From Streptomyces buecherae (GTDB taxonomy: Bacteria > Actinomycetota > Actinomycetes > Streptomycetales > Streptomycetaceae), in NCBI RefSeq assembly GCF_014295035.1, contig NZ_CP060404.1, positions 1,034,001 to 1,098,000 on the forward strand: a stretch of DNA of 64,000 nt, written 5' to 3'. Shown here piece by piece: positions 47,661 to 62,783 of this stretch. The notes beneath the pieces were generated by a model. That model did no database searches, was not told the DNA's origin, and was given only the letters and a program-made list of their open reading frames with translations. Position 1 is the stretch's first letter. Each line of letters starts with the position of its first letter. A program made the translations under genes and the position numbers.

Positions 47661-47700
47661 CGAAAAGTCCTGGTCAGACTCGCTCGACCAGGACTTTTCG
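47661..47700. terminator. Terminator of the pyrimidine operon
   Basis: CGAAAAGTCCTGGTC (47661-47675) pairs perfectly over 15 bp with 47686-47700, with a 10-base loop and TTTT/AAAA at the outer ends. It follows pyrF and precedes the sIHF gene. Confidence 0.9.
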
Positions 47701-47727
47701 GGGCAAAAACACCGGGTTCTGAGGTAC

Positions 47728-48641
47728 TTATTTCACGGCTACCCGCACGTCGTCGGCGATTCTGGCCGCCGCGACGCGCAACGCGGCGGCGTCCGGACCG
47801 TGGCGCAGCACCCCACGACTCACGCTGGGCACCACGTTCCCCACCGCGTCGCCGAAGACCGCCGGGAGGTCGGCGGGGGTCGCGCCCTGGGCGCCGATGC
47901 CCGGCGCGAGGAGCGGCCCGTCGATGGCGAGCGAGCCGCCGGCGGCGGCGAGCGCGTCGCCCAGCGTGGCGCCCACCACCGCGCCGAAGGAGCCCAGCGG
48001 CCGGCCCTGACCCTGCCAGGCGGCGCGCTCGGCGGCGTTGCGCTCGGCGAGGTGGCCCAGCACCGTGGCGGCGACACCGCGGCCGTCGGCGCGCACCGCG
48101 TGCTGCACCTCGGCGCCCTCCGGGTTGGAGGTCAGCGCCAGCACGAACAGGCCGCAGCCGCTCGCGCGGGCCAGCTCGACGGCCGGGTCGAGCGAGCCGA
48201 AGCCCAGGTAGGGGCTGACGGTGAGCGCGTCCGAGAACAGCGGCGAGGCGGGGTCGAGGTAGGCGGCGGCGTACGCGGCCATGGTGGAGCCGATGTCGCC
48301 GCGCTTGGCGTCCATCAGCACCAGGGCCCCGGCGGCGCGCGCCTCGGCGACGGTGCGCTCGAGCACGGCCACCCCCCGCGAGCCGAACCGCTCGAAGAAC
48401 GCGGACTGCGGCTTGAGCACGGCCACCCGGTCGGCCAGGGCCTCCACCACGGTGCGCGAGAACCGCTCCAGGCCCGCCACGTCGTCGCCCAGGCCCCAGT
48501 CGGCGAGCAGCGAGGCGTGCGGGTCGATGCCCACGCACAGCGGCCCGCGGGTCTCCATGGCCTGCCGCAGCCGGGCGCCGAAGGCGGCGGGGGCCTGCGG
48601 GCCGCCGGTGACGTCCGTGGCCTGCGGGGTCGGGGTGTCGC

Positions 48642-48645
<4 letters not shown>
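47728..48645 (-). CDS. pyrF: Orotidine 5'-phosphate decarboxylase (type 2)
   Basis: 305 residues making UMP. It is of the longer actinobacterial type: VGIDPHASLLADWGL near residue 39, VLMDAKRGDIGSTMAAYA with the catalytic Lys/Asp array, and LAPGIGAQGAT for phosphate binding. ATG 48645 overlaps the pyrD stop by 4 bp, and AGGAG lies 9 bp upstream. Last gene of the pyr operon. Confidence 0.96.
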
Positions 48646-49757
<1,112 letters not shown>

Positions 49758-49861
49758 GCGGGCGCGGGCTTTCGCTAGGCCGGTACGGGCAGGGCTGGGA
49801 GCGGGCCGGGCGGGGCGGCGGGCCCGCTCGGCCCGGGCGGGGACGGGGGTCTGGGCGGGCG

Positions 49862-49892
49862 CCCGGGGGCCGGCGGGTGGCCGGCCCCCGGG
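49862..49892 (-). terminator. GC-rich hairpin between carB and pyrD
   Basis: CCCGGGGGCCGG (49862-49873) pairs perfectly with 49881-49892. It sits within the pyr operon, in the only sizeable gap there apart from pyrR-pyrB. It could lower pyrD-pyrF expression or mark a processing site. No T tail is present. Confidence 0.55.
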
Positions 49893-49905
49893 GCGCGTCC
49901 GTCCG

Positions 49906-53212
<3,307 letters not shown>

Positions 53213-53220
<8 letters not shown>

Positions 53221-54355
53221 GGGGGCCCTCCATCAGGGAAACAAAGCGGTCGAACAGGTAGGCCGCGTCGTGCGGGCCGGCGGCGGCCTCGGGGTGGTAC
53301 TGGACGCTGAACGCGGGCACGTCGAGGCACTCCAGGCCCTCCACGACGTTGTCGTTCAGGCCCACGTGGGCGACCCGGGCCCGGCCGTAGGGCGTGTCCA
53401 CGACCTCGTCCAGGGGCGCGTCCACGGCGAAGCCGTGGTTCTGCGCGGTGATCTCCACCTTCCCGGTGGTGCGGTCCTGCACCGGCTGGTTGATCCCGCG
53501 GTGGCCGTACTTGAGCTTGTACGTGCCGAAGCCGAGCGCCCGGCCGAGCACCTGGTTGCCGAAGCAGATGCCGAACAGCGGGGTGCGCCGGTCCAGGACG
53601 CCGCGCGCCAGTTCCATCGGGTGGTCGGCGGTGGCCGGGTCGCCGGGGCCGTTGGAGAAGAACACGCCGTCGGGCTCGATGGCGTAGATCTCCTCCAGGC
53701 TGGCGGTGGCCGGGAAGACGTGGACCTCTATGCCGCGCTCGGCCATCCGGCGCGGGGTCATCGTCTTGATGCCCAGGTCGATGGCGGCGACGGTGAAGCG
53801 CTTGGTGCCGACCGCGGGGACGACGTACGTCTGCTTGGTGGTCACCTCGCTCCACAGGTCGGCGCCCTTCATGCCGGGGGCCGTGCGCACCCGCTCGACG
53901 AGCGCGGACTCCTCCTCCAGGGCGGTGCCGGAGAAGATGCCGACGCGCATGGCGCCGCGCTCGCGCAGGTGGCGGGTGAGGGCGCGGGTGTCGACCCCGC
54001 TGATGCCGACGACGCCCTGCGCCGCCAGCTCCTCGTCCAGGGTGCGCCGGGCACGCCAGTTGGAGGGCTTGCGGGCGGGGTCGCGGACGACGTAGCCGGA
54101 GACCCAGATGCGGCCGGACTCCGGGTCCTCGTCGTTGACGCCGGTGTTGCCGACGTGCGGTGCGGTCATGACGACCACCTGTCGGTGGTACGAGGGGTCG
54201 GTCAGGGTCTCCTGGTATCCGGTCATGCCGGTGGAGAACACCGCCTCGCCGAAGGTCTCCCCCACCGCCCCGTAGGCGCGGCCACGGAAGGTGCGGCCGT
54301 CCTCCAGAACGAGCACGGCGGGGACCCTGGCCCCCTGGGTGGAGAGCGTCATCAT
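53213..54355 (-). CDS. carA: Carbamoyl-phosphate synthase, small (glutaminase) subunit
   Basis: 380 residues. The N-terminal domain ([25 protein letters not shown]) precedes a class I glutamine amidotransferase, with nucleophile Cys in [17 protein letters not shown] and the His/Glu pair in [13 protein letters not shown]. It hydrolyses glutamine and channels ammonia to CarB. ATG 54355 overlaps the stop of the upstream membrane-protein gene by 4 bp (a second ATG is at 54352). It overlaps carB by 8 bp. Confidence 0.97.
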
Positions 54356-55074
54356 GTGCCTTTCTCGGGGGTTGCGGGGGTCGCTCCCCGCGGTGTCGCA
54401 GCCTCGGGGGTTGCGGGGGTCGCTCCCCGCGGTGTCGCAGCCTCGGGGGTCGCGGGGGTCGCCCCCCGCGGTGTCGCAGCGCCGGCGGCCACGCGACCGT
54501 CCTCGTCACGCTGCGTGGCGGTCGCGTCGCTGGGGCCGCCGGTGAGGTCGTTGATCGCGGTGACCCAGGCCGCGTGTTCGGCGGCGTGGTCGGAGCGGAA
54601 GCCGGAGTCGATCGCGCTGTCGCCGAGCTGCCAGGTGATCACCAGCAGCCCGCCCTCGGTGAGGACCTTGCCGGCGATGCCCTTGTCGAGCCGGGCGCCG
54701 CGCAGCGCGCTGGTGGGCACGTGGAAGTCCCGGGCGCCGGGGCGCCGCACGGTCAGTCCGGCGTCCGTCAGCGTGACGTCGGCGCGGCTACGGACGCCGA
54801 GGCCGTGCGCGACGATGCGCTCCAGCCACTGCCCGGCCTTGGTCGAGCCGTGGTAGCGCCCGGCCATGGTGAGCCGGGGCTCGCCCGGGTCGGCGGGCAC
54901 CTGCGCCAGCTCCGGCAGGTCCGACTGGAGCAGCCCGCGCCACTTCCAGCCCTCCCGCATCAGCCAGTACAGCAGCACGATGACCAGCAGCAGGCCCACG
55001 ACCCAGCCGGTGCGCGCGGCCCAGTCGCCCGCGTTCTGGGTGTCGTCCGCCGCCAGAAATGTCACAGGTGTCAC
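54352..55074 (-). CDS. Conserved pyr-operon membrane protein with C-terminal peptide repeats
   Basis: 240 residues. One membrane span lies near 22-38 ([18 protein letters not shown]). A soluble domain (about 65-178) with beta-rich PH-like character follows ([32 protein letters not shown]). The C-terminus is three perfect copies of [13 protein letters not shown] (199-237). A protein of this type occupies the same place between pyrC and carA in streptomycetes, without known function. GTG 55074 overlaps pyrC by 4 bp and its stop overlaps carA, so it is translationally coupled. Confidence 0.88.
   Translation of the reverse strand: MTPVTFLAADDTQNAGDWAARTGWVVGLLLVIVLLYWLMREGWKWRGLLQSDLPELAQVPADPGEPRLTMAGRYHGSTKAGQWLERIVAHGLGVRSRADVTLTDAGLTVRRPGARDFHVPTSALRGARLDKGIAGKVLTEGGLLVITWQLGDSAIDSGFRSDHAAEHAAWVTAINDLTGGPSDATATQRDEDGRVAAGAATPRGATPATPEAATPRGATPATPEAATPRGATPATPEKGT
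54364..54480 (-). repeat. 39-bp in-frame tandem repeat, three units
   Basis: Units at 54364-54402, 54403-54441 and 54442-54480 differ at only a few third positions and encode [13 protein letters not shown] three times. The array ends 9 bp before the carA start codon, so it also forms the leader just ahead of carA. Confidence 0.95.
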
Positions 55075-56362
55075 GTCAGCTTCCCGTCCACGACCGTTGC
55101 CCGGCCCCGCAGGAAGGTGTGTGTCACTCGGCCCGGCAGCTCGCGCCCCTCGTAGGGCGTGTTACGACTGCGGGAGGCGAAGCCCGCGGGGTTCACCACA
55201 CCACGGTATGCCGCGTCGAGCAGGGTCAGGTTGGCGGGCTCGCCGGCGGCGACGGGCCGGCCGTGGCCGGCGAGGCGGCCGATGGCGGCGGGCCGGAAGG
55301 ACATCCGGTCGGCGACGCCGGCCCAGTCCAGGAGGCCGGTGTCCACCATGGTGTGCTGGACGACCGAGAGCGCCGTCTCCAGGCCCACCATGCCCATGGC
55401 GGCGGCCGCCCACTCGCAGTCCTTGTCCTCGTGCGGGTGGGGCGCGTGGTCGGTGGCGACGCAGTCGATGGTCCCGTCGGCGAGCGCCTCGCGCAGCGCG
55501 AGCACGTCGGCCTCGGTGCGCAGCGGCGGGTTCACCTTGTAGACGGGGTTGTAGGAGCGTACGAGTTCGTCGGTGAGCAGCAGGTGGTGCGGGGTGACCT
55601 CGGCGGTGACGTTCCAGCCCTTGGACTTGGCCCAGCGCACGATCTCCACCGAGCCGGCCGTGGACAGGTGGCAGATGTGCACCCGGGAGTCCACGTGCGC
55701 GGCGAGCAGGACGTCGCGGGCGATGATCGACTCCTCGGCGACGGCGGGCCAGCCGCCGAGGCCGAGTTGGGCGGAGACGACGCCCTCGTTCATCTGGGCG
55801 CCCTCGGTGAGCCGGGGCTCCTGCGCGTGCTGGGCGATGACGCCGTCGAACGCCTTCACGTACTCCAGGGCCCGGCGCATGATCACCGCGTCGTCCACGC
55901 ACTTGCCGTCGTCGGAGAAGACCACGACGCCGGCGGCCGACTCGTGCATGGCGCCGAGCTCGGCGAGCTGCGCGCCCTCGAGGCCGACGGTGACGGCGCC
56001 GACCGGCTGCACGTCGCAGTAGCCGGACTCGCGGCCGAGCCGCCACACCTGCTCGACGACGCCGGCGGTGTCGGCGACGGGGAAGGTGTTGGCCATCGCG
56101 TGCACGGCGGTGTAGCCGCCGACGGCCGCGGCCTGGGTGCCGGTCAGCACGGTCTCGGAGTCCTCGCGGCCCGGCTCGCGCAGGTGCGTGTGCAGGTCGA
56201 CCAGGCCGGGCAGCAGGATCTGGCCCTCGGCCTCGATGACCGTGGCGCCCTCGGCCGACAGGCCCTGGCCCACGGCGGCGATGGTCTCGCCCTCGATGAG
56301 GACGTCGGCGCTGTCGCCGCCGATCAGTCGCGCGCCGCGCAGCAGGGTCTTGGTGGTCTCGC

Positions 56363-56366
<4 letters not shown>
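55071..56366 (-). CDS. pyrC: Dihydroorotase
   Basis: 431 residues, amidohydrolase barrel. The metal site begins [19 protein letters not shown] (HxH), and the late Asp is in [18 protein letters not shown] 56366 (MSETTKTLL) overlaps the pyrB stop by 4 bp and its own stop overlaps the next gene by 4 bp. It is the class I type of about 430 residues, matching the family. Confidence 0.97.
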
Positions 56367-57403
<1,037 letters not shown>

Positions 57404-57492
57404 CTGTGGGCTCCGTGAGGTAAGGAGTGGTGGGGCGTGCGGGCATGCGGGCACGCGGCGGCACGGCCCGGGGGCCGATGCCGTACGGGGGG

Positions 57493-58146
57493 CTACTGCC
57501 CGGCGTCCGCGCGCTCCCCTTCGGCGCCGCCGCGGGGGCTTGTGGGGCGCACGCCAAGGAGCACGCTGTCCCGGCCGTCCAACTCGGTGAACTGCACCTT
57601 CACCGTCTCGCGGAGGGAGGTCGGGAGGTTCTTGCCGACGTAGTCGGCGCGGATGGGCAGCTCGCGGTGGCCTCGGTCGACCAACACGGCGAGCTGCACG
57701 GCGCGCGGGCGCCCGATGTCGTTGAGGGCGTCCAGGGCGGCGCGGATGGTGCGGCCCGAGAAGAGCACGTCGTCGACGAGGATGACCAGCCGGCCCTCGA
57801 TGCCCGCCGTGGGGATCTCGGTACGGGCGAGCGTACGGGCGGGGCCGAGCCGCAGGTCGTCGCGGTACATGGTGATGTCGAGCGAACCGACCGGGATGGC
57901 GCGGGAGGTGATCTCCTCAAGCTTGGCGGCGAGCCGCTGGGCGAGGAAGACGCCGCGCGTCGGGATGCCCAGGAGGACGACGTCGTGGGCGCCCTTGGCG
58001 CGTTCCACGATCTCGTGGGCGATGCGGGTCACGACCCGGGCGATGTCCGGGGCCTCGAGCACGGGCCGGGCATCGATCTCCGAGCCAGAGCTATGGCCAG
58101 AGCTTGTGGTCGATGCGGGGCCAGGGGGCTGGCTGGGTGCGTCCAT
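57493..58146 (-). CDS. pyrR: PyrR bifunctional regulator / uracil phosphoribosyltransferase
   Basis: 217 residues. The phosphoribosyltransferase fold has the PRPP loop [21 protein letters not shown] and the family block [16 protein letters not shown]. In PyrR proteins this binds UMP-loaded mRNA leaders to control the pyr operon. The first 25 residues are a Ser/Pro/Gly-rich extension. It starts the operon; GGAGAAGGAGGTCC precedes the ATG at 58146. The short leader 58147-58200 is candidate RNA target, but no clear attenuator was seen. Confidence 0.96.
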   Translation of the reverse strand: MDAPSQPPGPASTTSSGHSSGSEIDARPVLEAPDIARVVTRIAHEIVERAKGAHDVVLLGIPTRGVFLAQRLAAKLEEITSRAIPVGSLDITMYRDDLRLGPARTLARTEIPTAGIEGRLVILVDDVLFSGRTIRAALDALNDIGRPRAVQLAVLVDRGHRELPIRADYVGKNLPTSLRETVKVQFTELDGRDSVLLGVRPTSPRGGAEGERADAGQ

Positions 58147-58292
58147 AACGGAACGGACCTCCTTCTCCGCCTCACGGGACGGACCTTAAAGGACGTCGGA
58201 TTTACGTTATTGACGGTACCAGGACCGAAAAGGTGCGCAGTCGTGACCCCCACCCGAGCACGCGTACGCAACTTTCGGCTTGACGAAGCCAG

Positions 58293-58307
58293 ATTACGCT
58301 GCGTAAC
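58293..58307 (+). promoter_or_regulatory. BldD-binding site in front of bldD
   Basis: ATTACGCTGCGTAAC fits the published BldD consensus nTnACnC(A/T)GnGTnAn at every fixed position. It lies 38-52 bp before the bldD start. A second symmetrical element, CTCACAGTGAG (58309-58319), follows directly and resembles the older AGTGA/TCAC box. Autorepression of bldD is known in S. coelicolor. Confidence 0.88.
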
Positions 58308-58344
58308 CTCACAGTGAGTTACCAGTCTTCGTCCGGGGAGCTTT

Positions 58345-58845
58345 ATGTCCAGCGAATACGCTAAACAGCTCGGAGCCAAGCTCCGCGCCATCCGCACCCA
58401 GCAGGGGCTCTCCCTCCACGGTGTCGAGGAGAAGTCCCAGGGCCGCTGGAAGGCCGTGGTGGTCGGTTCGTACGAGCGCGGCGACCGCGCCGTGACGGTG
58501 CAGCGCCTGGCCGAGCTGGCCGACTTCTACGGCGTTCCCGTGCAGGAACTCCTGCCGGGCACGACGCCGGGCGGTGCCGCCGAGCCGCCGCCGAAGCTGG
58601 TGCTCGACCTGGAGCGGCTGGCGCACGTCCCGGCCGAGAAGGCGGGTCCCCTGCAGCGGTACGCGGCCACGATCCAGAGCCAGCGCGGCGATTACAACGG
58701 CAAGGTCCTCTCGATCCGCCAGGACGACCTGCGCACCCTCGCGGTGATCTACGACCAGTCGCCCTCCGTGCTGACCGAGCAGCTCATCGGCTGGGGCGTG
58801 CTGGACGCGGACGCCCGTCGCGCCGTGCAGCACGAGGACCTGTGA
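58345..58845 (+). CDS. bldD: Developmental master repressor BldD
   Basis: 166 residues, as in other streptomycetes. The N-terminal HTH (about 8-68) reads YAKQLGAKLRAIRTQQGLSLHGVEEKSQGRWK. The C-terminal domain holds the cyclic-di-GMP signature RGD (114-116) then RQDD (125-128), exactly eight residues apart. BldD dimerises around tetrameric c-di-GMP and represses sporulation genes during vegetative growth. GGGGAGC precedes ATG 58345. It diverges from pyrR. Confidence 0.99.
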   Translation: MSSEYAKQLGAKLRAIRTQQGLSLHGVEEKSQGRWKAVVVGSYERGDRAVTVQRLAELADFYGVPVQELLPGTTPGGAAEPPPKLVLDLERLAHVPAEKAGPLQRYAATIQSQRGDYNGKVLSIRQDDLRTLAVIYDQSPSVLTEQLIGWGVLDADARRAVQHEDL

Positions 58846-59105
58846 CCGACCGCCGGTGACCGGCTGCCGGTAGCGCCCGCGACACCTCGGGCGCGCCCTC
58901 GGGCCCCGGCTCGCACCTCATCGCCGTACGCACCCCCGCCCGCCGGGGTGGACACCCGCTGTCGCGGAGTGCCCGCCCTCGCGGCGCGGGGGTCTGTGGC
59001 GTGGAGCGACACGCAGCGTTGACCCGCGTCCGCTGGTCGGCCGTGGCCGGCCGCCGGCCGTCACTCGTTCGGGCGTACGCGGTCCGACCGCGTCAGGGCT
59101 CCGCA

Positions 59106-59157
59106 CATGCCGCTGCCCCTGGCGACCCTCTCGGGTCGTGCCAGGGGCAGCGGCATG
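59106..59157. terminator. 18-bp hairpin between bldD and nusB
   Basis: CATGCCGCTGCCCCTGGC (59106-59123) pairs perfectly with 59140-59157. An inner GACCC/GGGTC stem lies around TCTC. It sits in the 323-bp convergent space 58846-59168, which otherwise shows no gene, and probably ends both transcripts. Confidence 0.9.
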
Positions 59158-59168
59158 AGGCGTACTGG

Positions 59169-59600
59169 TCAGCCTTCGCGGCGCAGGCTGGGCTTGAGCT
59201 CCTTGAGCCGCCCCAGCAGGCCGTTGACGAACGCCGGGGAGTCGTCCGTGGAGAACTCCTTGGCGAGCTGCACCGCCTCATCGATCACCACCGCGTCCGG
59301 CGTCTCGTCCTCCCAGATCAGCTCGTAGGCGCCGAGCCGCAGGATGTTCCGGTCGACGACCGGCATCCGGTCCAGGGACCAACCGACCGCGTAGGTGGCG
59401 ATCAACTCGTCGATGCGGTCCGCGTGGTCGGCGTACCCCTCGGTGAGCTGCATCGTGTACTCGTTGACCGGCGGCTGCCGGTCGTCGGACCGCGAGTGCC
59501 TGATCCAGTCCGCGAGCACGGTCGGCACGGCGGTGCCGCGCTGATCGGCCTCGAAGAGGATCTGGAAGGCACGCTTGCGGGCCTTGTTGCGGGCAGCCAC
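59169..59600 (-). CDS. nusB: Transcription antitermination factor NusB
   Basis: 143 residues, all-helical. RNKARKRAFQILFEADQRG at the N-terminus and VVDRNILRLGAYELIWEDETPDAVVIDEAVQLAKEFST toward the C-terminus (DRNILRLGAYEL, VIDEAVQLAK) are the family blocks. It assists rRNA transcription with NusE. Only 2 bp separate it from the efp stop upstream, so both are probably co-transcribed. Confidence 0.97.
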   Translation of the reverse strand: MAARNKARKRAFQILFEADQRGTAVPTVLADWIRHSRSDDRQPPVNEYTMQLTEGYADHADRIDELIATYAVGWSLDRMPVVDRNILRLGAYELIWEDETPDAVVIDEAVQLAKEFSTDDSPAFVNGLLGRLKELKPSLRREG

Positions 59601-59602
59601 GG

Positions 59603-60169
59603 TTAGCTGTTCACCCGACCGAGGTACTCACCGGAGCGGGTGTCGACCTTGATCTTCTCACCGGTGGTGATGAAGAGCGGGACCTGGATCTCGTAACCGG
59701 TCTCCAGGCGGGCGGGCTTGGAGCCACCGGTGGAGCGGTCACCCTGGACACCGGGCTCGGTGTACTCGATGACCAGCTCGACGGAGGCCGGCAGCTCGAT
59801 GTAGAGGACGGCGCCCTCGTACATGGCGACGACGACCTCGTTGCCCTCGAGCAGGTAGTTGGCCGCGTCGCCGACGGTCTCCGGCGTCACGTTGATCTGG
59901 TCGAACGTCTCCGTGTCCATGAACACGAAGTCGTTGCCGTCCTTGTACGAGAACTGCATGCCGCGCTTGTCGACATTCGCCGTCTCGACCTTCACGCCGG
60001 CGTTGAAGGTCTTGTCGACGACCTTGCCGGACAGCACATGCTTCAGCTTGGTGCGGACGAAGGCGGGGCCCTTACCGGGCTTGACGTGCTGGAACTCGAC
60101 GACGGACCAGAGCTGGCCCCCGTCGAGCTTGAGCACCAGGCCGTTCTTGAGGTCGTTCGTGGATGCCAC
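59603..60169 (-). CDS. efp: Elongation factor P
   Basis: 188 residues in three beta domains. The loop that reaches the P-site tRNA reads [10 protein letters not shown] with Lys33 at the tip. The C-terminal signature is [28 protein letters not shown] ([13 protein letters not shown]). It relieves stalling at polyproline. No EF-P modification gene is present nearby. It lies 47 bp downstream of the M24 peptidase-like gene. Confidence 0.98.
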   Translation of the reverse strand: MASTNDLKNGLVLKLDGGQLWSVVEFQHVKPGKGPAFVRTKLKHVLSGKVVDKTFNAGVKVETANVDKRGMQFSYKDGNDFVFMDTETFDQINVTPETVGDAANYLLEGNEVVVAMYEGAVLYIELPASVELVIEYTEPGVQGDRSTGGSKPARLETGYEIQVPLFITTGEKIKVDTRSGEYLGRVNS

Positions 60170-60216
60170 GGTTGCGGAATCTCCTGGACTGAAGCTGGTG
60201 GAACCAGGGGTGCGCG

Positions 60217-61323
60217 CTAGAGCGCGAGCAGCTCCTTGGTCGTGATGGTGAGTAGCTCGGGGCCGCCGTCTGCCTCGGGGCGAACGACGAGTGTGTCATC
60301 GATCCGGACGCCGCCCCGCCCCGGGAGGTGGACCCCCGGTTCGACGGTGACCGGCACACGAGCGTCCAGTTTACCCATGGCTTCCGGCGCCAGCCGAGGG
60401 TCCTCGTCGTTTTCCAGGCCCACCCCGTGCCCGACCCGGGCCCCCAGCGTCGCATCGCAGCCCGCGGCGGCCAGCACCTGCCGGCTCGCACGATCCACCT
60501 CGCGGTAGGCAGTGCCCGGCGCCAGCGCCTCCCGACCGGCCCGCTGGGCGGCGAAGACCACATCGTACAGTTCGATCTGCCAGTCAGCCGGCGAGGTTCC
60601 GATGACGAAGGTCCGGCCCACCTCGCAGCGGTAGCCGCGGTAGCCGGCGCCCAGGCAGACGGTGAGGAAGTCGCCCTCCTCGACGCGGCGGTCGGTGGGC
60701 AGGTGCCCGAGGCGGCCCGAGTGCGGGCCGGTGCCGACGGAGGTGGCGAACGTCGGGCCGTCCGCGCCGTGGTCCACCAGGCGGCGCTCCAGCTCCAGCG
60801 CGAGGTGCCGCTCGGTGCGGCCCACCAGGATCGATTCGAGGAGTTCGCCCAGCGCCTGGTCGGCGATCTCGGCGGCGATGCGCAGGGCGGCGATCTCGTC
60901 GTCGTCCTTGACGATCCGCTGCTGCTCGACGGCGCAGCCGAGGTCGGCGAGGTCGAGCCGGGGCGCGGCCGAACGCAGGGCGCGGTGCCGGTCCACGGTG
61001 AGGTGGTGCTCCTCGACGGCCAGCCGCGCGGCGCCCGCGGCGGCGGCGAGGTCGGCCGCGGCGACGGCCGGGTCGCCGTGCGGCTCGGTCAGCTCCCGCA
61101 CCGGAAGGTCATCCTCGGGCCGGGCTGGCGCGGGCTCGGCCGCCCGGGCGGCGGGACGCAGCAACACGTCCTCGGTCGGCCCGAGCAGCAGTACGGCCCC
61201 GGGCCGCGTCTCGCCGCACAGATAGCGGACGTTGGCGGGCCGGGACACGAGCGCTGCCGCGTTCCCCACGGCCGCGCAACGCTCGCGCAGGCGGGTACGT
61301 CGCGTCGCGAAGACCTCGGACAT
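60217..61323 (-). CDS. M24 (Xaa-Pro peptidase) family protein with altered metal ligands
   Basis: 368 residues: a creatinase-type N-terminal domain (about 1-130) and a pita-bread domain. The metal site differs from the canonical Asp-Asp-His-Glu-Glu set. The LDFGA-type Asp is Cys223 (TVCLGA), the SDxTRT-type Asp is Glu234 (RCEVGRT), His299 (GHGVGL) and Glu328 (VEPGVHLPG) are kept, and the last Glu is Asp342 (VRIDDT). Aminopeptidase activity is therefore doubtful. It is placed upstream of efp and nusB, as Xaa-Pro peptidase genes often are. Confidence 0.88.
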   Translation of the reverse strand: MSEVFATRRTRLRERCAAVGNAAALVSRPANVRYLCGETRPGAVLLLGPTEDVLLRPAARAAEPAPARPEDDLPVRELTEPHGDPAVAAADLAAAAGAARLAVEEHHLTVDRHRALRSAAPRLDLADLGCAVEQQRIVKDDDEIAALRIAAEIADQALGELLESILVGRTERHLALELERRLVDHGADGPTFATSVGTGPHSGRLGHLPTDRRVEEGDFLTVCLGAGYRGYRCEVGRTFVIGTSPADWQIELYDVVFAAQRAGREALAPGTAYREVDRASRQVLAAAGCDATLGARVGHGVGLENDEDPRLAPEAMGKLDARVPVTVEPGVHLPGRGGVRIDDTLVVRPEADGGPELLTITTKELLAL

Positions 61324-61543
61324 GCTTCGAGCCTAGGCGCGCCGCGCCCACTCGGCCGGTCGGGCGCGTCCGAGTGGGGACGACTGGCGCCCGGCGTGGG
61401 TCCGGACGCGGAGCCGGGGCGCGGGGTCAGGCGACGCGCCAGGGCCCCGGACGGCGGCCCGGGACGCCTCGGGAAGGGGGAGTTCGCCACGGCCGGCCCC
61501 GGGCCCGACCAGCGGAAAGGTTCCGACGGCCGGGCCCTGGTGG

Positions 61544-62437
61544 CTACCAGGTGGGCGGGCTCGCGATGCTGCGCGCGACGGCCTCGTCCAGCATCTGGGC
61601 GGTCTGTGCCACGTCGTACTGCGAGTTGTCGATGATCGGCAGCCCCGACCCGTACCAGCCGGCCATCCTGCCGTGGATGCGGGCGACCTCCTCGTCGCTG
61701 AGCCTGCGGTTGCCCGAGCGCGCCGCGTTGCGCTCCAGGACGACCTCGAGGCCCGGCAGGAGCACCACGGGCAGCAGCCCGGGGCCGACGTGCCGCTTCC
61801 AGCCGCCGAGGCCCACGACCGGGCGGTCGGGGAAGACGGCGTCGTCCAGGATGCAGGAGATGCCGTTGGCCAGGAAGTTGCGGGCCGCGAAGCCGCAGGT
61901 GCGGCGGGCGAGCCGGTACTGCGCCTCGGAGTTCTCGTTCCAACCGGACTGCGGGTTGGCGAAGCCGGACCTGACCCACTCGCGCACGTCGTCGAGGCTG
62001 ATGTGCGCGGTGGGCACCCGCCGGCTGTCCGCCCACAGCCGGGCCACGGTGGTCTTGCCCGCGCCGGCCGGCCCGATGAGCAGCACGGCCACCGCGGTGC
62101 GGGACGCGTCGATCACGGGCTGGTCCCGCGACGCGTCGGGCAGCGGTACGGGAGCGCCCGGGGGCAGCGTCACCGGCCCGGTGGTGCCGTCGGTCGCGGG
62201 CGGCGGCCCGGAGGGGGCCGACATCGGCGGCGCCGGGTGCGGCGGGGGCGCCGGCGCGGGGAGCGGCGGGCTCCCGGGCCAGCCGGGCGTGGGGGCGGGG
62301 CCCGGCGTCGGATGGGGGCCGCCGGCCACGGGCGGCGACCCGGGTGGCGCGGGGTGGCCCGAGTGCTGGGCGGCGCCCGCCGCACCCTGCCCCTGGCCGT
62401 GGGACGGGGGCAGCGGAACTCCCACTGCGTGCTGCAT
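61544..62437 (-). CDS. P-loop NTPase (AAA/zeta-toxin-like kinase fold) with proline-rich N-terminus
   Basis: 297 residues. The first 105 or so are Pro/Gly/Ala-rich and low in complexity. Then AVLLIGPAGAGKTTVARLW is a Walker A loop, followed by ISLDDVREWVRSGFANPQSG and SCILDDAVFPDRP as a Walker B-like segment. The architecture resembles nucleotide or polynucleotide kinases of the AAA_33 type. No antitoxin gene is adjacent. ATG 62437 has GAGAG upstream. It lies between aroQ and the M24 gene. Confidence 0.82.
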   Translation of the reverse strand: MQHAVGVPLPPSHGQGQGAAGAAQHSGHPAPPGSPPVAGGPHPTPGPAPTPGWPGSPPLPAPAPPPHPAPPMSAPSGPPPATDGTTGPVTLPPGAPVPLPDASRDQPVIDASRTAVAVLLIGPAGAGKTTVARLWADSRRVPTAHISLDDVREWVRSGFANPQSGWNENSEAQYRLARRTCGFAARNFLANGISCILDDAVFPDRPVVGLGGWKRHVGPGLLPVVLLPGLEVVLERNAARSGNRRLSDEEVARIHGRMAGWYGSGLPIIDNSQYDVAQTAQMLDEAVARSIASPPTW

Positions 62438-62783
62438 CCGGTGGCTCTCCGTCTCGTACGGGCGGCTGACGTGTGTAGACCCGGCCGCGCGCGTGCGCCG
62501 GCCGAGTGCGCTACCGAACGGTACTCTCCCACTTCCGGGTGAACGGCGCCTCACCCGGCCCGTCGTTGGCCGGTGCGCACTCCCCCACCGGCGCCGACCG
62601 CCGGCCCCGGGCCGCGCCGGGCCCGACCGGCCGGGCGCGCCGCGCCCCCGGGCCGAACGCGCGGCGCCCGGGCCTGGCACCGGGCCTCAACTCGCCGGAC
62701 GGATACGGGAGTTGAGGTGACCGTCACGCGACGGGGCGTGTGGCGGCGGCGCCTGCTGGGCCCGGGGCGTCGCGCGGGTCGCG
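62438..62783. other. Intergenic region between aroQ and the P-loop ATPase gene
   Basis: 346 bp, both flanking genes leftward. It is GC-rich, with a small palindrome TGACCGTCA (62718-62726) and no supported gene. It probably contains the ATPase promoter and the end of the aro transcript. Confidence 0.5.

Noticed and set aside
61544..62437. P-loop gene as a zeta toxin with antitoxin
   Set aside because: The fold is compatible, but no small antitoxin gene lies next to it, and the location among housekeeping genes argues against a toxin-antitoxin pair.
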